Source: an uncultured Clostridia bacterium (GTDB lineage Bacteria; Bacillota; Clostridia; TANB77; CAG-508). Taken from it: a stretch of DNA of 61,015 nt. Position numbers and translations under genes: made by a program. The notes beneath the pieces are model-generated. The model saw only the letters and a program-made list of their open reading frames with translations, had not been told where the DNA came from and did no database searches. Location of the stretch: contig CAQRYF010000003.1 in the NCBI GenBank assembly GCA_948875265.1, positions 1 through 61,015 of the forward strand, in the 5' to 3' direction. Numbering within the stretch: the first letter of the stretch is position 1; each line of letters starts with the position of its first letter. This document shows, piece after piece, positions 8,243 through 17,350 of this stretch.

Positions 8243-9415
8243 TTATTCCATACTCCATTTATTATATGTAAATCCATCGTTTTGTACTTTTTGTGGTGTT
8301 TTGTTAAATTTAGCATCTGAAGATAATTGTACTAATACACGCACTCCATATATACGAGTACTATTACGATTTATGTAATTTCTTACTGGAACAAAAAATG
8401 GTAATGCACTATTATCTTGTGTTGTAGCAAACCAATAAAAAGATCCATTTTCTATCATAGATACTAATTTATTACCTGTAACACTTGGTAAATCTGATAT
8501 ATATGGTAATTGTGATTTAGTACTATCAACATTCTTAGAATACCATGTATTTGCCTCATTTTGATTTAGAGCTTTTGCGCTTGTTGCATATTGATTTCTA
8601 TTAACATATACACTCCAATCTCTTGGTGTTACACCATCTGTAATGTTTGAAGTATCACTACTATTTTTACTTCCAGTAAAGATAAATTGGCTCTTGTATC
8701 CATTATTTGCACCAAACTCTTGGCAATATGCCTCCGGACATCCTGCTGATATTAGTGTAATAGTTTTATTGTCACTTGCAATATCCCATATTCTCCAACC
8801 AGAATATCTACTTTTACCATATTCAGTTGTATTATTCATTCCTATTTCACTTTCGTCATTGTTTGTATTTCTACTTTGCCCAGCTTTATAGCCTCCGAAT
8901 TGGAACTTTTGATATACCAATGCTCCTGGTGTTTGTATTTCTAATTTCTTACTTTCAGTCCAAGCTCCTGCATTATAATCTACCCAGTCTCCTATATGCA
9001 TTGCATCTTGTTTATATGAACTATCATTTTGATTATTATTTTTATCATATAAGTCTGATGCATCATTTAATTCCCATGTTCCACTTACTGTTCCACTAAG
9101 CCCTACTCTTATTTCTATTCCATTTATATTTACACCTGCAGGTAGGTCTATTATATTAGTTCCTAGCTTTTTATTTAATACATTTACATCTACTTCTCCA
9201 TTTTTCTTAATAGCTCCTAAAACTGCTGCTTGAACCTTTTCTTTAGCACTTTGTTGTTCTGATGAAGATTTTGCATCATTGGCCTCTTTTATTACACTTT
9301 TCTCTCCTGTTAACGCTGTTACTGTTACTCCTGCAAGTATTGCTAATACTATTATTGTTATAACTAAAGTTATTAAAGTTATACCATTTGTATCTTTTAA
9401 ATTGATTTTTTTCAT
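8243..9415 (-). CDS. Type IV pilin-like secreted protein
   Basis: A 390-aa protein with a class III (prepilin) signal: short basic KKINLKDTN, then GITLITLVITIIVLAILAGVTVTAL. The hydrophobic helix starts right after the glycine cleavage site, and a Thr stands where the usual Glu5 of pilins would be. Residues 40-90 continue as an amphipathic helix. The large C-terminal domain is Gly/Asn/Ser-rich with tryptophans (GWRIWDI, PRDWSVYVNRN) and an RIYGVRVLVQL strand near the end. The start is set by AGAGGAG 8 nt before the ATG at 9413-9415. No pilus assembly genes are adjacent, so it may be a stand-alone pseudopilin handled by machinery elsewhere. Confidence 0.75.
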   Translation of the reverse strand: MKKINLKDTNGITLITLVITIIVLAILAGVTVTALTGEKSVIKEANDAKSSSEQQSAKEKVQAAVLGAIKKNGEVDVNVLNKKLGTNIIDLPAGVNINGIEIRVGLSGTVSGTWELNDASDLYDKNNNQNDSSYKQDAMHIGDWVDYNAGAWTESKKLEIQTPGALVYQKFQFGGYKAGQSRNTNNDESEIGMNNTTEYGKSRYSGWRIWDIASDNKTITLISAGCPEAYCQEFGANNGYKSQFIFTGSKNSSDTSNITDGVTPRDWSVYVNRNQYATSAKALNQNEANTWYSKNVDSTKSQLPYISDLPSVTGNKLVSMIENGSFYWFATTQDNSALPFFVPVRNYINRNSTRIYGVRVLVQLSSDAKFNKTPQKVQNDGFTYNKWSME

Positions 9416-9518
9416 CTTAAGTACTCCTCTCATTTTTTTACTAGATTATTTATATCACATTAATACTACTTTTACAATATTTTTTATACTTTTTATCTTT
9501 TAGTTTTGTTTATCTATT

Positions 9519-12143
9519 TTAATTTTGTTTTGCTACATATACTACTTTACCAAATTTTATTTCATTTACTTTCTTTTGTAATTCCATTATTGGAATTGGT
9601 AGTATTGATATAAATAGAGTTATAATCCATTGCGTTTGATTTAGAGGAACTAGTTTAAATATTTCTGCTAAACTCGGAATTATTACAACTATTGTCTGTA
9701 CGAATATACCTAATATAAAGCTTCCTATTAAAAATTTATTTTCAAATATTCCTATTTTGAATATTGATTGTTCACTTTTTATATTGAAACTGTGAACTAG
9801 TTCTAATACTCCTATTGCTATAAATGCCATTGTTCTTCCTACTTCTACTCCATAATATTTATTTCCTATGCTAAATGCAACTAATGTTAGCATTCCTATC
9901 ATTATACCTTCTACTATTATTTTATTCCATAATCCATCTGAAAAAATTCCTTTTTTAGAGTCTACTGGTTTTCTATGCATTATATCCTTTTCAGGTGGTT
10001 CTAATCCTATTGCTATTGCAGGTAACGAATCTGTTACTAAATTTACCCATAAAAGTTGTATTGCAAGTAGAGGAGATTTGAAGCCTAATATTAACCCCAT
10101 AAAAATAGTTACAATTTCCCCTATATTAGTTGCAATCAAGAAATGTATTGCTTTTCTTATATTATCATATATATTTCTTCCTTGTTTTACTGCTTCTACT
10201 ATTGTTACAAAATTATCATCTGCTAAAATCATATCTGATGCATTTTTTGCTACATCTGTGCCATTTTTCCCCATTGCAATTCCTATATTAGCATTCTTTA
10301 AAGCAGGACTATCATTTACTCCATCTCCAGTCATAGCAACTACTGAACCAGTCTTTTGCCAAGCTTTTACTATCCTTACTTTATGTTCTGGAGTCACCCT
10401 TGCAAATACTGAATACTCCTTAATTTCCCTTTCTAATTTTTCTTGTGGTATCTTATCTAACTCTTGACCTGTAATTGCTTTATCCTTTATTCCTAATATG
10501 TCCAACTCTTTTGCTATAGCTGTCGCTGTTGCTATATGATCTCCAGTTATCATTACAGTTTTTATCCCTGCTTTTTTACAAGTCCTTACAGCTTCTTTTA
10601 CACCTTTCCTTGGCGGATCTATCATTCCTATTAATCCCACAAATGTCAAGTCATTTTCTATAGTTTTAGATTCTATTTTTTGTGGTAAATAATCAACATC
10701 TTTATATGCAATAGCTATAACTCTTAGAGCTTTTTGTGCCATTTGTAAATTTTTTGTTTGTACTCTACTTTTTTCTATCATCTTTGTTTGATATGTATTA
10801 TTTTGTATTTGCTTTTTACATTTATCTAGCAAAACATCTGGCGCTCCTTTTGTTATTATTCTATATTTATTCCCAATCTTATGTATTGTTGTCATCATTT
10901 TTCTACTAGAATCAAATGGAATTTCATTTATTCTTGGCATTTGATGATATAGTTCTGCTTTATTCTTGCCATCTTGTATCCCTTTATTTACAATAGCTAC
11001 TTCTGTAGGTTCTCCTTTTACTTCTGTATTCCCATTTTCATAAACAATATTACAATCAGTACACATTGTGGCTAACTCTATTGCAAAATTCGAATTCTCG
11101 GATATCACTTCTACTACCTTCATTTTATTTTGTGTTAATGTTCCTGTCTTATCTGAACATATTACACTACTACTTCCTAAAGTTTCTACAGCTGGTAATT
11201 TTCTAATTATACTATTTTTCTTTGCCATCTTAGTTACTCCAATTGATAACATAATAGTCACAATTGCAGGTAATCCTTCTGGTATTGCTGCAACCGCTAA
11301 TCCTACTGATGTCATAAACATTTCCATAGGTTCTATATTTTTTATCAACCCTATTACAAATATAATTAAACATATTGCTAAACATACTATTCCCAATACC
11401 TTTCCCACTTGACTTAGTTTCTTTTGTATTGGCGTTTCTGGAGCTTCATCTTGAATTATCATATTTGCAATCTTTCCTACCTTTGTATTCATTCCTGTTT
11501 CTGTAACCACTGCCTTTGCATGTCCATTCACTACAATACTTGCCATAAATGCCATATTTAACATATCACCTAATGGAATATCTTTTTTACATATCATATT
11601 AGAATCCTTTAACACAGCTTCAGTCTCTCCTGTTAAACTAGATTCCTCTATCTTCAAATTAAAACTTTCTATTAACCTACAATCAGCAGGCACATAATTT
11701 CCCGCTTCTAGTATAATTATATCTCCTGGCACCAATTCTTCTGCATTAATTTCATTAGTTATATTATCTCTTATAACTTTCGCCTTTGGTGGCGTCATTT
11801 GCTTTAGAGCCTCTATTGACTTTTCTGCTTTTGCCTCTTGTATTACTCCCATTATCGCATTTAAAATTACAATTGCAATTATTATTATTGAATCAATATA
11901 ATCATTCTCTCCTTGCATTGTTGATATAATTGCTGAAACAACAGATGCAACTATTAAAATAATAATCATAAAATCATTAAATTGCTTAATAAACTTTATA
12001 ATCATTGGCTCTTTAGGCTTATCCTCTAATTTATTTTTGCCATACTCCTTCTGTCTACTTTGCACCTCTTCCTTTGTTATCCCCGACTTTTGGCTAGTCT
12101 TTAACTTTCTAAAAATCTCTTCTCTTCTTAAAGTTTCCCACAT
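9519..12143 (-). CDS. Calcium-transporting P-type ATPase
   Basis: An 874-aa P2-type ATPase. It has an N-terminal cation ATPase domain, LTGETEAV in the actuator, a PEGLPAIVTIMLSIG membrane helix 4 with the PEGL calcium-site motif near residue 290, and the phosphorylation site CSDKTGTLTQNKM near residue 330. KGAPDVLL lies in the nucleotide domain, TGDGVND in the P domain, and LLWVNLVTDSLPAIAIGLEPPEKDIM in helix 6 matches SERCA/PacL-like pumps. Length is normal. It should export Ca2+ (possibly Mn2+) at the cytoplasmic membrane. It is transcribed divergently from ytaF, and an inverted pair of short repeats occupies the shared promoter region. Confidence 0.93.
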   Translation of the reverse strand: MWETLRREEIFRKLKTSQKSGITKEEVQSRQKEYGKNKLEDKPKEPMIIKFIKQFNDFMIIILIVASVVSAIISTMQGENDYIDSIIIIAIVILNAIMGVIQEAKAEKSIEALKQMTPPKAKVIRDNITNEINAEELVPGDIIILEAGNYVPADCRLIESFNLKIEESSLTGETEAVLKDSNMICKKDIPLGDMLNMAFMASIVVNGHAKAVVTETGMNTKVGKIANMIIQDEAPETPIQKKLSQVGKVLGIVCLAICLIIFVIGLIKNIEPMEMFMTSVGLAVAAIPEGLPAIVTIMLSIGVTKMAKKNSIIRKLPAVETLGSSSVICSDKTGTLTQNKMKVVEVISENSNFAIELATMCTDCNIVYENGNTEVKGEPTEVAIVNKGIQDGKNKAELYHQMPRINEIPFDSSRKMMTTIHKIGNKYRIITKGAPDVLLDKCKKQIQNNTYQTKMIEKSRVQTKNLQMAQKALRVIAIAYKDVDYLPQKIESKTIENDLTFVGLIGMIDPPRKGVKEAVRTCKKAGIKTVMITGDHIATATAIAKELDILGIKDKAITGQELDKIPQEKLEREIKEYSVFARVTPEHKVRIVKAWQKTGSVVAMTGDGVNDSPALKNANIGIAMGKNGTDVAKNASDMILADDNFVTIVEAVKQGRNIYDNIRKAIHFLIATNIGEIVTIFMGLILGFKSPLLAIQLLWVNLVTDSLPAIAIGLEPPEKDIMHRKPVDSKKGIFSDGLWNKIIVEGIMIGMLTLVAFSIGNKYYGVEVGRTMAFIAIGVLELVHSFNIKSEQSIFKIGIFENKFLIGSFILGIFVQTIVVIIPSLAEIFKLVPLNQTQWIITLFISILPIPIMELQKKVNEIKFGKVVYVAKQN

Positions 12144-12159
12144 ATTTATCTCTCCTTTG

Positions 12160-12192
12160 TGATGATTTTAGGGACGGAGGAAAAAATCATCA
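12160..12192 (-). repeat. GTCCC-loop hairpin repeat, copy 1
   Basis: A 33-base unit with outer arms TGATGATTTT and AAAATCATCA and the core CCTCCGTCCCT on the minus strand. It is the exact reverse complement of the unit at 12270-12302 and lies just upstream of the Ca2+ ATPase start. Confidence 0.85.
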
Positions 12193-12269
12193 TTTTTCAC
12201 TCTGTCTTTATTGTTTTATATTTAATTCTATGTAGCTTGTACTTCTTTATTACTATTTTTATTTTTTAA

Positions 12270-12302
12270 TGATGATTTTTTCCTCCGTCCCTAAAATCAT
12301 CA
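12270..12302 (+). repeat. GTCCC-loop hairpin repeat, copy 2
   Basis: The same 33-base unit as 12160-12192 in opposite orientation, giving a perfect 33-bp terminal inverted repeat around 77 bases of AT-rich sequence. The pair lies between the divergent ATPase and ytaF genes. It looks like a small REP-pair or MITE-type element. Confidence 0.85.
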
Positions 12303-12347
12303 CTTTTTGGTTGTTTTTGTCATATTATGTTTTAAGAGGTGTTTAGT

Positions 12348-13031
12348 TTGATTAATTCTTTATTTTTGGCAATTTCTAGTAGTATAGATTCTCTTGGTAT
12401 TGGTGTTACATATGGAGTTAAGAATACTAAGATTTCATATATAGGAAAAGTGGTTTTATTTTTTATTTCTTTTATCATATCTATTTTATCAATATGGTTT
12501 GGAAATGTTATAAAAAATATCTTTTCTGATTATTTAACTACTTTTATTGGTAGTGGTATTCTAATTTCTATGGGATTTTTTATTTGTTTTCAAGCTTTAA
12601 AAAAAGAAAAAGATTGTATGAACAATACTGATAATAAAAAGTTTTATGATAATTATGATAATAATATAAATTTTAAGGAAGAAAAAATTTATAGTTTTTT
12701 TATAAAGTTCCTAGGAATTACAATAAAAATAATTAAAAACCCTATTTCTTCTGATTTTGATTATTCAAATTCTATTGATAGTAAAGAAGCTTTGTTTCTT
12801 GGGCTTGCTCTTTCTTTAGATAGTTTTTGTATAGGAGTTGGAGGTAGTATTATTGGAATAAGTTCTATGCTTTTCCCATTGCTTATTGCATCTTTCCAAT
12901 TGTTATTTTTGAGTGTGGGCAATTTTTTAGGCAGAAAACTTAATAAATTAAGTCATCTGCCTGATAATATCTGGTCTATTATTTCTGGTTTCCTATTAAT
13001 TATTATTGGTTTAATAAAATTGATGCTTTAA
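12348..13031 (+). CDS. ytaF: Sporulation membrane protein YtaF (MntP-like fold)
   Basis: About 227 aa. Hydrophobic helices carry SSSIDSLGIGVTYGVKNTKI near the N-terminus and a related LALSLDSFCIGVGGSIIGIS in the second half, the internal duplication typical of the YtaF/MntP family. A long charged loop (about residues 85-145) between the halves favours YtaF over MntP. YtaF is associated with sporulation in Bacillus, but its biochemical role is not settled. The start is probably the TTG at 12348, because AAGAGG lies 8 nt upstream, while an in-frame GTG at 12339 overlaps that site. It converges on smc. Confidence 0.75.
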   Translation: MINSLFLAISSSIDSLGIGVTYGVKNTKISYIGKVVLFFISFIISILSIWFGNVIKNIFSDYLTTFIGSGILISMGFFICFQALKKEKDCMNNTDNKKFYDNYDNNINFKEEKIYSFFIKFLGITIKIIKNPISSDFDYSNSIDSKEALFLGLALSLDSFCIGVGGSIIGISSMLFPLLIASFQLLFLSVGNFLGRKLNKLSHLPDNIWSIISGFLLIIIGLIKLML

Positions 13032-13089
13032 AAAAATTGAATTTAAACCTACAATCAATGTCTACCTCTACCAATTTCGACAAAATAAC

Positions 13090-13121
13090 TGAAACAAATT
13101 TGCCCTGTCCCTACTGTTTCA
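13090..13121 (+). repeat. GTCCC-loop hairpin repeat, copy 3 (smc 3' end)
   Basis: Stem TGAAACA (13090-13096) with TGTTTCA (13115-13121) around a loop containing GCCCTGTCCCT. The TAG stop and last codons of smc lie inside it. TTTCGAC lies 8 bases before the stem, as in the copy at 45350. Confidence 0.75.
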
Positions 13122-16100
13122 ATTTCATTGATAGTAGTTTTGAAATTCCGTTTTCTTCCATTGTGACACCATATACTGTGTCTGCTGCTTCCATTGTTCC
13201 TTTTCTGTGTGTTATTACTAGGAATTGTGTATTACTTGAGAATTTCTTTAGGTATTCTGCGAATCTAAATACGTTCACATCGTCTAATGCTGCTTCTATT
13301 TCGTCAAGTACGCAGAATGGGGCTGGGTTTATTTTTAGAATTGCAAACAGTAATGCAATTGCTGTAAAGGCTTTTTCTCCTCCTGAAAGTAGTGTCATGT
13401 TTTGTAATTTCTTTCCTGGTGGTTGTACTGTTATTTCTATTCCACATTCTAGAATGTTTTCTTCATCTTCTAATTTTAATGTTGCATTTCCTCCACCAAA
13501 TAATTCTTTAAATACTTCTCCAAAGTTTTTATTTATAATTTCAAATTGAGCTTTAAATTGTTCTTTCATTGTGGCTGTCATTTCAGATATGATTTTTCTT
13601 AATTTGTTCATTGTGTCTTCTAAGTCAACTCTTTGTTCACACATGAAATCATATCTTTCTTTTAGAGCTTTGTATTCTTCTATAGAATCTATGTTAACAC
13701 TTCCTAATTCTCTTATTTCTGATCTTAGTCTATTTACTCTTTTTTGTGTTAAGGTTACATTTTCTGGTTTTTTATAATCTTCTACATTATTTGGTGTTAA
13801 TTCATATTCTTCCCACATTTTATTTATAATTGAATTAATATCATCTTCTAATTTTGTCTTTTTTACATCTAGTTTTACAATTTGAGCTTTTAATTCTTCA
13901 ATTACATTAAATTTATTGGTGATTTCTTCTTCTTGTTTTGATAATTTATGATTTTTGTCAATTCTGTCTTGTTTTAGTTCTTCTATCTTATCTCCACTAT
14001 TTTTAACATCCTCTTTGATTTTTTCGATTTTTTCTTTTGTTTCTTGTATAGATTGTTCTAAATCTAAATTGTCTTGCGCTATTTGTTCTATTTGATTTTT
14101 CTTATTTTCAATACTTTTATTAGTATTTTCTATTTCTAAATTAATTCTTTCTTGTATTTCTTCTATAGATGTTTCACTTTCATCAAATGATGATACTGAT
14201 ATTTTTAAATTTGTAATATCAAAGTTTAAATCATCTACATATTTTTGATTATCTTTGTTTAATTCTGCAAATTCTGTGATTATTTTTGTAAGTTGTTCTG
14301 TTGATTCAGTTAATTCTTCAATTTCTCTTTGTATATTTTCTTTATTTAATATTGCATCTTGTTTTTGTTTTTCTAGATTGATATCTTCTTCTTTTAATTT
14401 GTTAAGTCTATTTTCAATTTTTTCTATATTTTCATCAATTGCTACTACCTTTTGTTTTTCTGTTGCATATGTTATATCAATTTCTTGAAGTTCTTTTTCT
14501 AAGCTCATTGCTTCTTCTAAAGTATCTTCTATAGAGCTTTCATATTCTTGTTTTTCTTTTTCTAATTTTTCTATTTTTGATTTTAGGTTTTTAATATCTT
14601 TTTCTAGTTTTTCTATTTCTCTTCCTCTACCTAAAATATTAACTGTTTTCTTACTAACTGAACCACCTGTTATTGCTCCAGAAGGATTAATTACATCTCC
14701 TTCTACAGTTATAATTCTAAATGAATATCCATTTTGTTTTGCAACTTTTATAGCTGTATTCATATTATCAACAACAACTGTTCTTCCTAATAAATTGAGA
14801 ATAATTTGTTCATATTTTTTGTTGTATTTTACTAAATCTGATGCTATTCCAATGTATCCTTTTTCATTTCCTTTTATTTTGTCTAATTTTCTACCTTTTA
14901 CAGATGTTATTGGTAAAAATGATGCCCTTCCTAAGCTATTTTTTCTTAAATGTTCTACTAATTTTTTTGCATCATCTTCTGTTTCTGTTACTATATTTTG
15001 AAGGCTTGCTCCAAGACACATCTCTATTGCTGTTTGATATTCTTCAGGTACTTCTATAATGTTTGCAAGTACTCCATGCATTCCTTTTCCTAATTCTTTT
15101 ATATTTTCACAGTCTTTTAAAAGTGATTTTACACTTTTTATATATCCTTCTTTCTCTTTTTCAGTTTCTATTAGGAATCTTAATTTGGATTCTTTTATTC
15201 TCATTTCACTCATACTTGCATTTATACTGTTTTCATAACTTTTTATTTTCTTATCTGCTTCTTCTTTTTTAGTATTAATTTCTTCTAAAGCTTTTACTAC
15301 TTTATTTCTTTTACTGTCTATTTCATAGAATTCTTTTGATATCTCATCTTTCTTTAATCTTGTTGAATCTAATTCTGAAATATGATTTGTTATTTCGTTT
15401 TTTACTTGTCTTTGTCTTTTTTCATCGTTTTGATAATTTATATCCTGAGTATTAATTTCTGATTGTAATTCATATTTTTTATCTATATTTTGTTCTACTT
15501 TTACTTTATATCCTTCTATTTCTAATTCTTTATCTGATAATGTTTTTGTTATTTTAGCTAATTCTTCTTCTTTTTCTTTTAATTCCTTTTCGAATTTTTC
15601 TTTATTTTGTTTTAAATTATCTTTTTTCTCTTCTTTTTGTTTTATCTCTTCTTGTAATTCTTCTAATCTTACTTCTTGTTCTTCTATTTCTTTTTCATAT
15701 CTTTCTTTATTTTCTATATTATTATGAATTCTAGTATTTGCAACATTTATGTCTGAGTTTAACATTTCAATTTCTTTTTGACTTTCGAATCCTAAATTAG
15801 ACATTTCTTCTATTTTATTTGTTATTTCATCTATTTGTGTTTTTAATTCTTCTTTAAGATTTTTTATTCTGTCAAGCTTTTCTTCTTCATCTTTACATTG
15901 ATTTGTAAAGATTTCTTCATCTTTTACTATTTCTTCTAAATCCACTTTATATTTCTCAATATTATAGATAAATAATCCTATTTCTATACTTTTTAATTCT
16001 TCTCTTAAATTTAGGTATTTTTTTGCCTTTTCAGACTGAGCTTTTAGTGGTTCAATATTTGTTTCTATTTCTGATAAAATATCATTTATTCTAAGTAAGT

Positions 16101-16659
16101 TTAACTTTGTGTGTTCTAATTTCTTTTCTGATTCTTGTTTTCTTACTCTATATTTTACAATTCCAGCGGCCTCTTCAAAAATATGTCTTCTATCTTCTGA
16201 TTTATTGCTTAGTATTTCATCAATTTTACCTTGTCCAATTATTGAATATCCATCTTTACCTATTCCTGTATCCATGAATAATTCTAATACGTCTTTTAGT
16301 CTACATGGTACTTTATTAATAAAGTATCCTGTTTCTCCACTTCTATATATTTTTCTTGTAACTGTCACTTCTGTATATTCAATTGGCAATGCACCATCTG
16401 TATTATCAAATACTAAAGAGCCTTCAGCAAATCCTAAAGACTTTCTATTTTGTGTTCCTGCAAATATGATATCTAAAGATTTTGCTCCTCTTAATGATTT
16501 CATACTTTGCTCTCCTAATATCCACCTAATGCTATCAGCTATATTACTTTTTCCTGAACCATTTGGTCCTATTACACTTGTTATTCCTGGCATAAACTCC
16601 AATACAGTTTTATCTGCGAATGATTTGAATCCTTGTAATTCTAGTCTTTTTAAATACAT
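13111..16659 (-). CDS. smc: Chromosome segregation protein SMC
   Basis: An 1182-aa SMC ATPase. The N-terminal Walker A GPNGSGKS is at about residues 31-38. Long coiled coils cover about 170-500 and 680-1010, the hinge lies near 515-670 (GMHGVLANIIEVPEEYQTA and GAITGGS), and the C-terminal head has the LLSGGEKAFTAIALL signature followed by Walker B FCVLDEIEAALDD. Length matches bacterial SMC. It forms the condensin core with ScpA and ScpB, which are not in this window. The usual neighbours rnc and the Elp3-like radical SAM gene are about 36 kb away, so the common Firmicute cluster is split. The stop codon is supplied by a dispersed hairpin repeat. Confidence 0.97.
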   Translation of the reverse strand: MYLKRLELQGFKSFADKTVLEFMPGITSVIGPNGSGKSNIADSIRWILGEQSMKSLRGAKSLDIIFAGTQNRKSLGFAEGSLVFDNTDGALPIEYTEVTVTRKIYRSGETGYFINKVPCRLKDVLELFMDTGIGKDGYSIIGQGKIDEILSNKSEDRRHIFEEAAGIVKYRVRKQESEKKLEHTKLNLLRINDILSEIETNIEPLKAQSEKAKKYLNLREELKSIEIGLFIYNIEKYKVDLEEIVKDEEIFTNQCKDEEEKLDRIKNLKEELKTQIDEITNKIEEMSNLGFESQKEIEMLNSDINVANTRIHNNIENKERYEKEIEEQEVRLEELQEEIKQKEEKKDNLKQNKEKFEKELKEKEEELAKITKTLSDKELEIEGYKVKVEQNIDKKYELQSEINTQDINYQNDEKRQRQVKNEITNHISELDSTRLKKDEISKEFYEIDSKRNKVVKALEEINTKKEEADKKIKSYENSINASMSEMRIKESKLRFLIETEKEKEGYIKSVKSLLKDCENIKELGKGMHGVLANIIEVPEEYQTAIEMCLGASLQNIVTETEDDAKKLVEHLRKNSLGRASFLPITSVKGRKLDKIKGNEKGYIGIASDLVKYNKKYEQIILNLLGRTVVVDNMNTAIKVAKQNGYSFRIITVEGDVINPSGAITGGSVSKKTVNILGRGREIEKLEKDIKNLKSKIEKLEKEKQEYESSIEDTLEEAMSLEKELQEIDITYATEKQKVVAIDENIEKIENRLNKLKEEDINLEKQKQDAILNKENIQREIEELTESTEQLTKIITEFAELNKDNQKYVDDLNFDITNLKISVSSFDESETSIEEIQERINLEIENTNKSIENKKNQIEQIAQDNLDLEQSIQETKEKIEKIKEDVKNSGDKIEELKQDRIDKNHKLSKQEEEITNKFNVIEELKAQIVKLDVKKTKLEDDINSIINKMWEEYELTPNNVEDYKKPENVTLTQKRVNRLRSEIRELGSVNIDSIEEYKALKERYDFMCEQRVDLEDTMNKLRKIISEMTATMKEQFKAQFEIINKNFGEVFKELFGGGNATLKLEDEENILECGIEITVQPPGKKLQNMTLLSGGEKAFTAIALLFAILKINPAPFCVLDEIEAALDDVNVFRFAEYLKKFSSNTQFLVITHRKGTMEAADTVYGVTMEENGISKLLSMKLKQ

Positions 16660-16731
16660 TTATTATCACCTTTTGTTTTTTCTTCTCTATTTATGTAGTT
16701 TATACTATTTTTTCGTTTTTGTAAAGCAAAC

Positions 16732-17064
16732 TTAAACAAAATTTGATACTGCTACCATTTTTGCTATATTATATATTAATCTTTGTTTTTCAGGTGTACA
16801 TTGTATTAAAACATTATATAAATCTTTATCTAGATAGTTATTTGATGCTGTTGCTGTTCCTGTGATTAATTTTTCTATTGGAATGTCTAAAGCTGTTGAT
16901 ATTTGTGCTAATCTTTTTAAATTAATTTGTGATGTTCCTCTCTCAATCCTACTCATAAATGCTATTGTAACATCAATTTCCTCTGATAATCTTTCTTGCG
17001 TTAATCCTTTTGCTTTTCTTGCTTCCCTTATTCTTTCTCCTATAAGTTTATAATCAATTTCCAT
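16732..17064 (-). CDS. XRE-family transcriptional regulator
   Basis: A 110-aa protein. An N-terminal helix-turn-helix covers about residues 8-62 (IGERIREARKAKGLTQERLSEEI, then FMSRIERGTSQINLKRLAQIS). The C-terminal third (TPEKQRLIYNIAKMVAV) probably dimerises. The start at 17062-17064 is set by AAGGAG 7 nt upstream; an earlier in-frame ATG would add 18 residues without a ribosome site. The target is unknown. It lies directly upstream of smc in the same direction with a 72-bp gap. Confidence 0.85.
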   Translation of the reverse strand: MEIDYKLIGERIREARKAKGLTQERLSEEIDVTIAFMSRIERGTSQINLKRLAQISTALDIPIEKLITGTATASNNYLDKDLYNVLIQCTPEKQRLIYNIAKMVAVSNFV

Positions 17065-17281
17065 ATTACCACTCCTTTTTCTATTGGTAAATATAATATT
17101 ATGAGTTATAGTTGTCAAAGTTTATTATTGTTCTATATGTAAAATTTTATTAATATATTCTCTTGTATTCTCCTTATTCTTGATTTATTCTATCTTTTTT
17201 GAATATGAATTCTAAATGAACAAATTTATGTACAATGTATTTTATGTATTATAGAAAACTTGAGGAATTTTCCAATAATAT

Positions 17282-17347
17282 AAAAAGATAATATCGATTT
17301 ATTAGAATTTATCATATAAACTCTTCATAAACTGATATTATCTTTTT
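17282..17347 (-). terminator. Terminator of the DUF4143 ATPase gene
   Basis: A 14-bp perfect stem: 17282-17295 (AAAAAGATAATATC) with 17334-17347. It starts 3 bases after the stop of the 17351-18766 gene, and the minus-strand 3' arm ends in a U-run. The loop of 38 bases is unusually long. Confidence 0.65.
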
Positions 17348-17350
17348 CTG

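Noticed and set aside
9868..11412. Plus-strand ORFs opposite the Ca2+ ATPase
   Set aside because: They are mirror frames of a strong minus-strand gene, without ribosome sites or recognisable domains.
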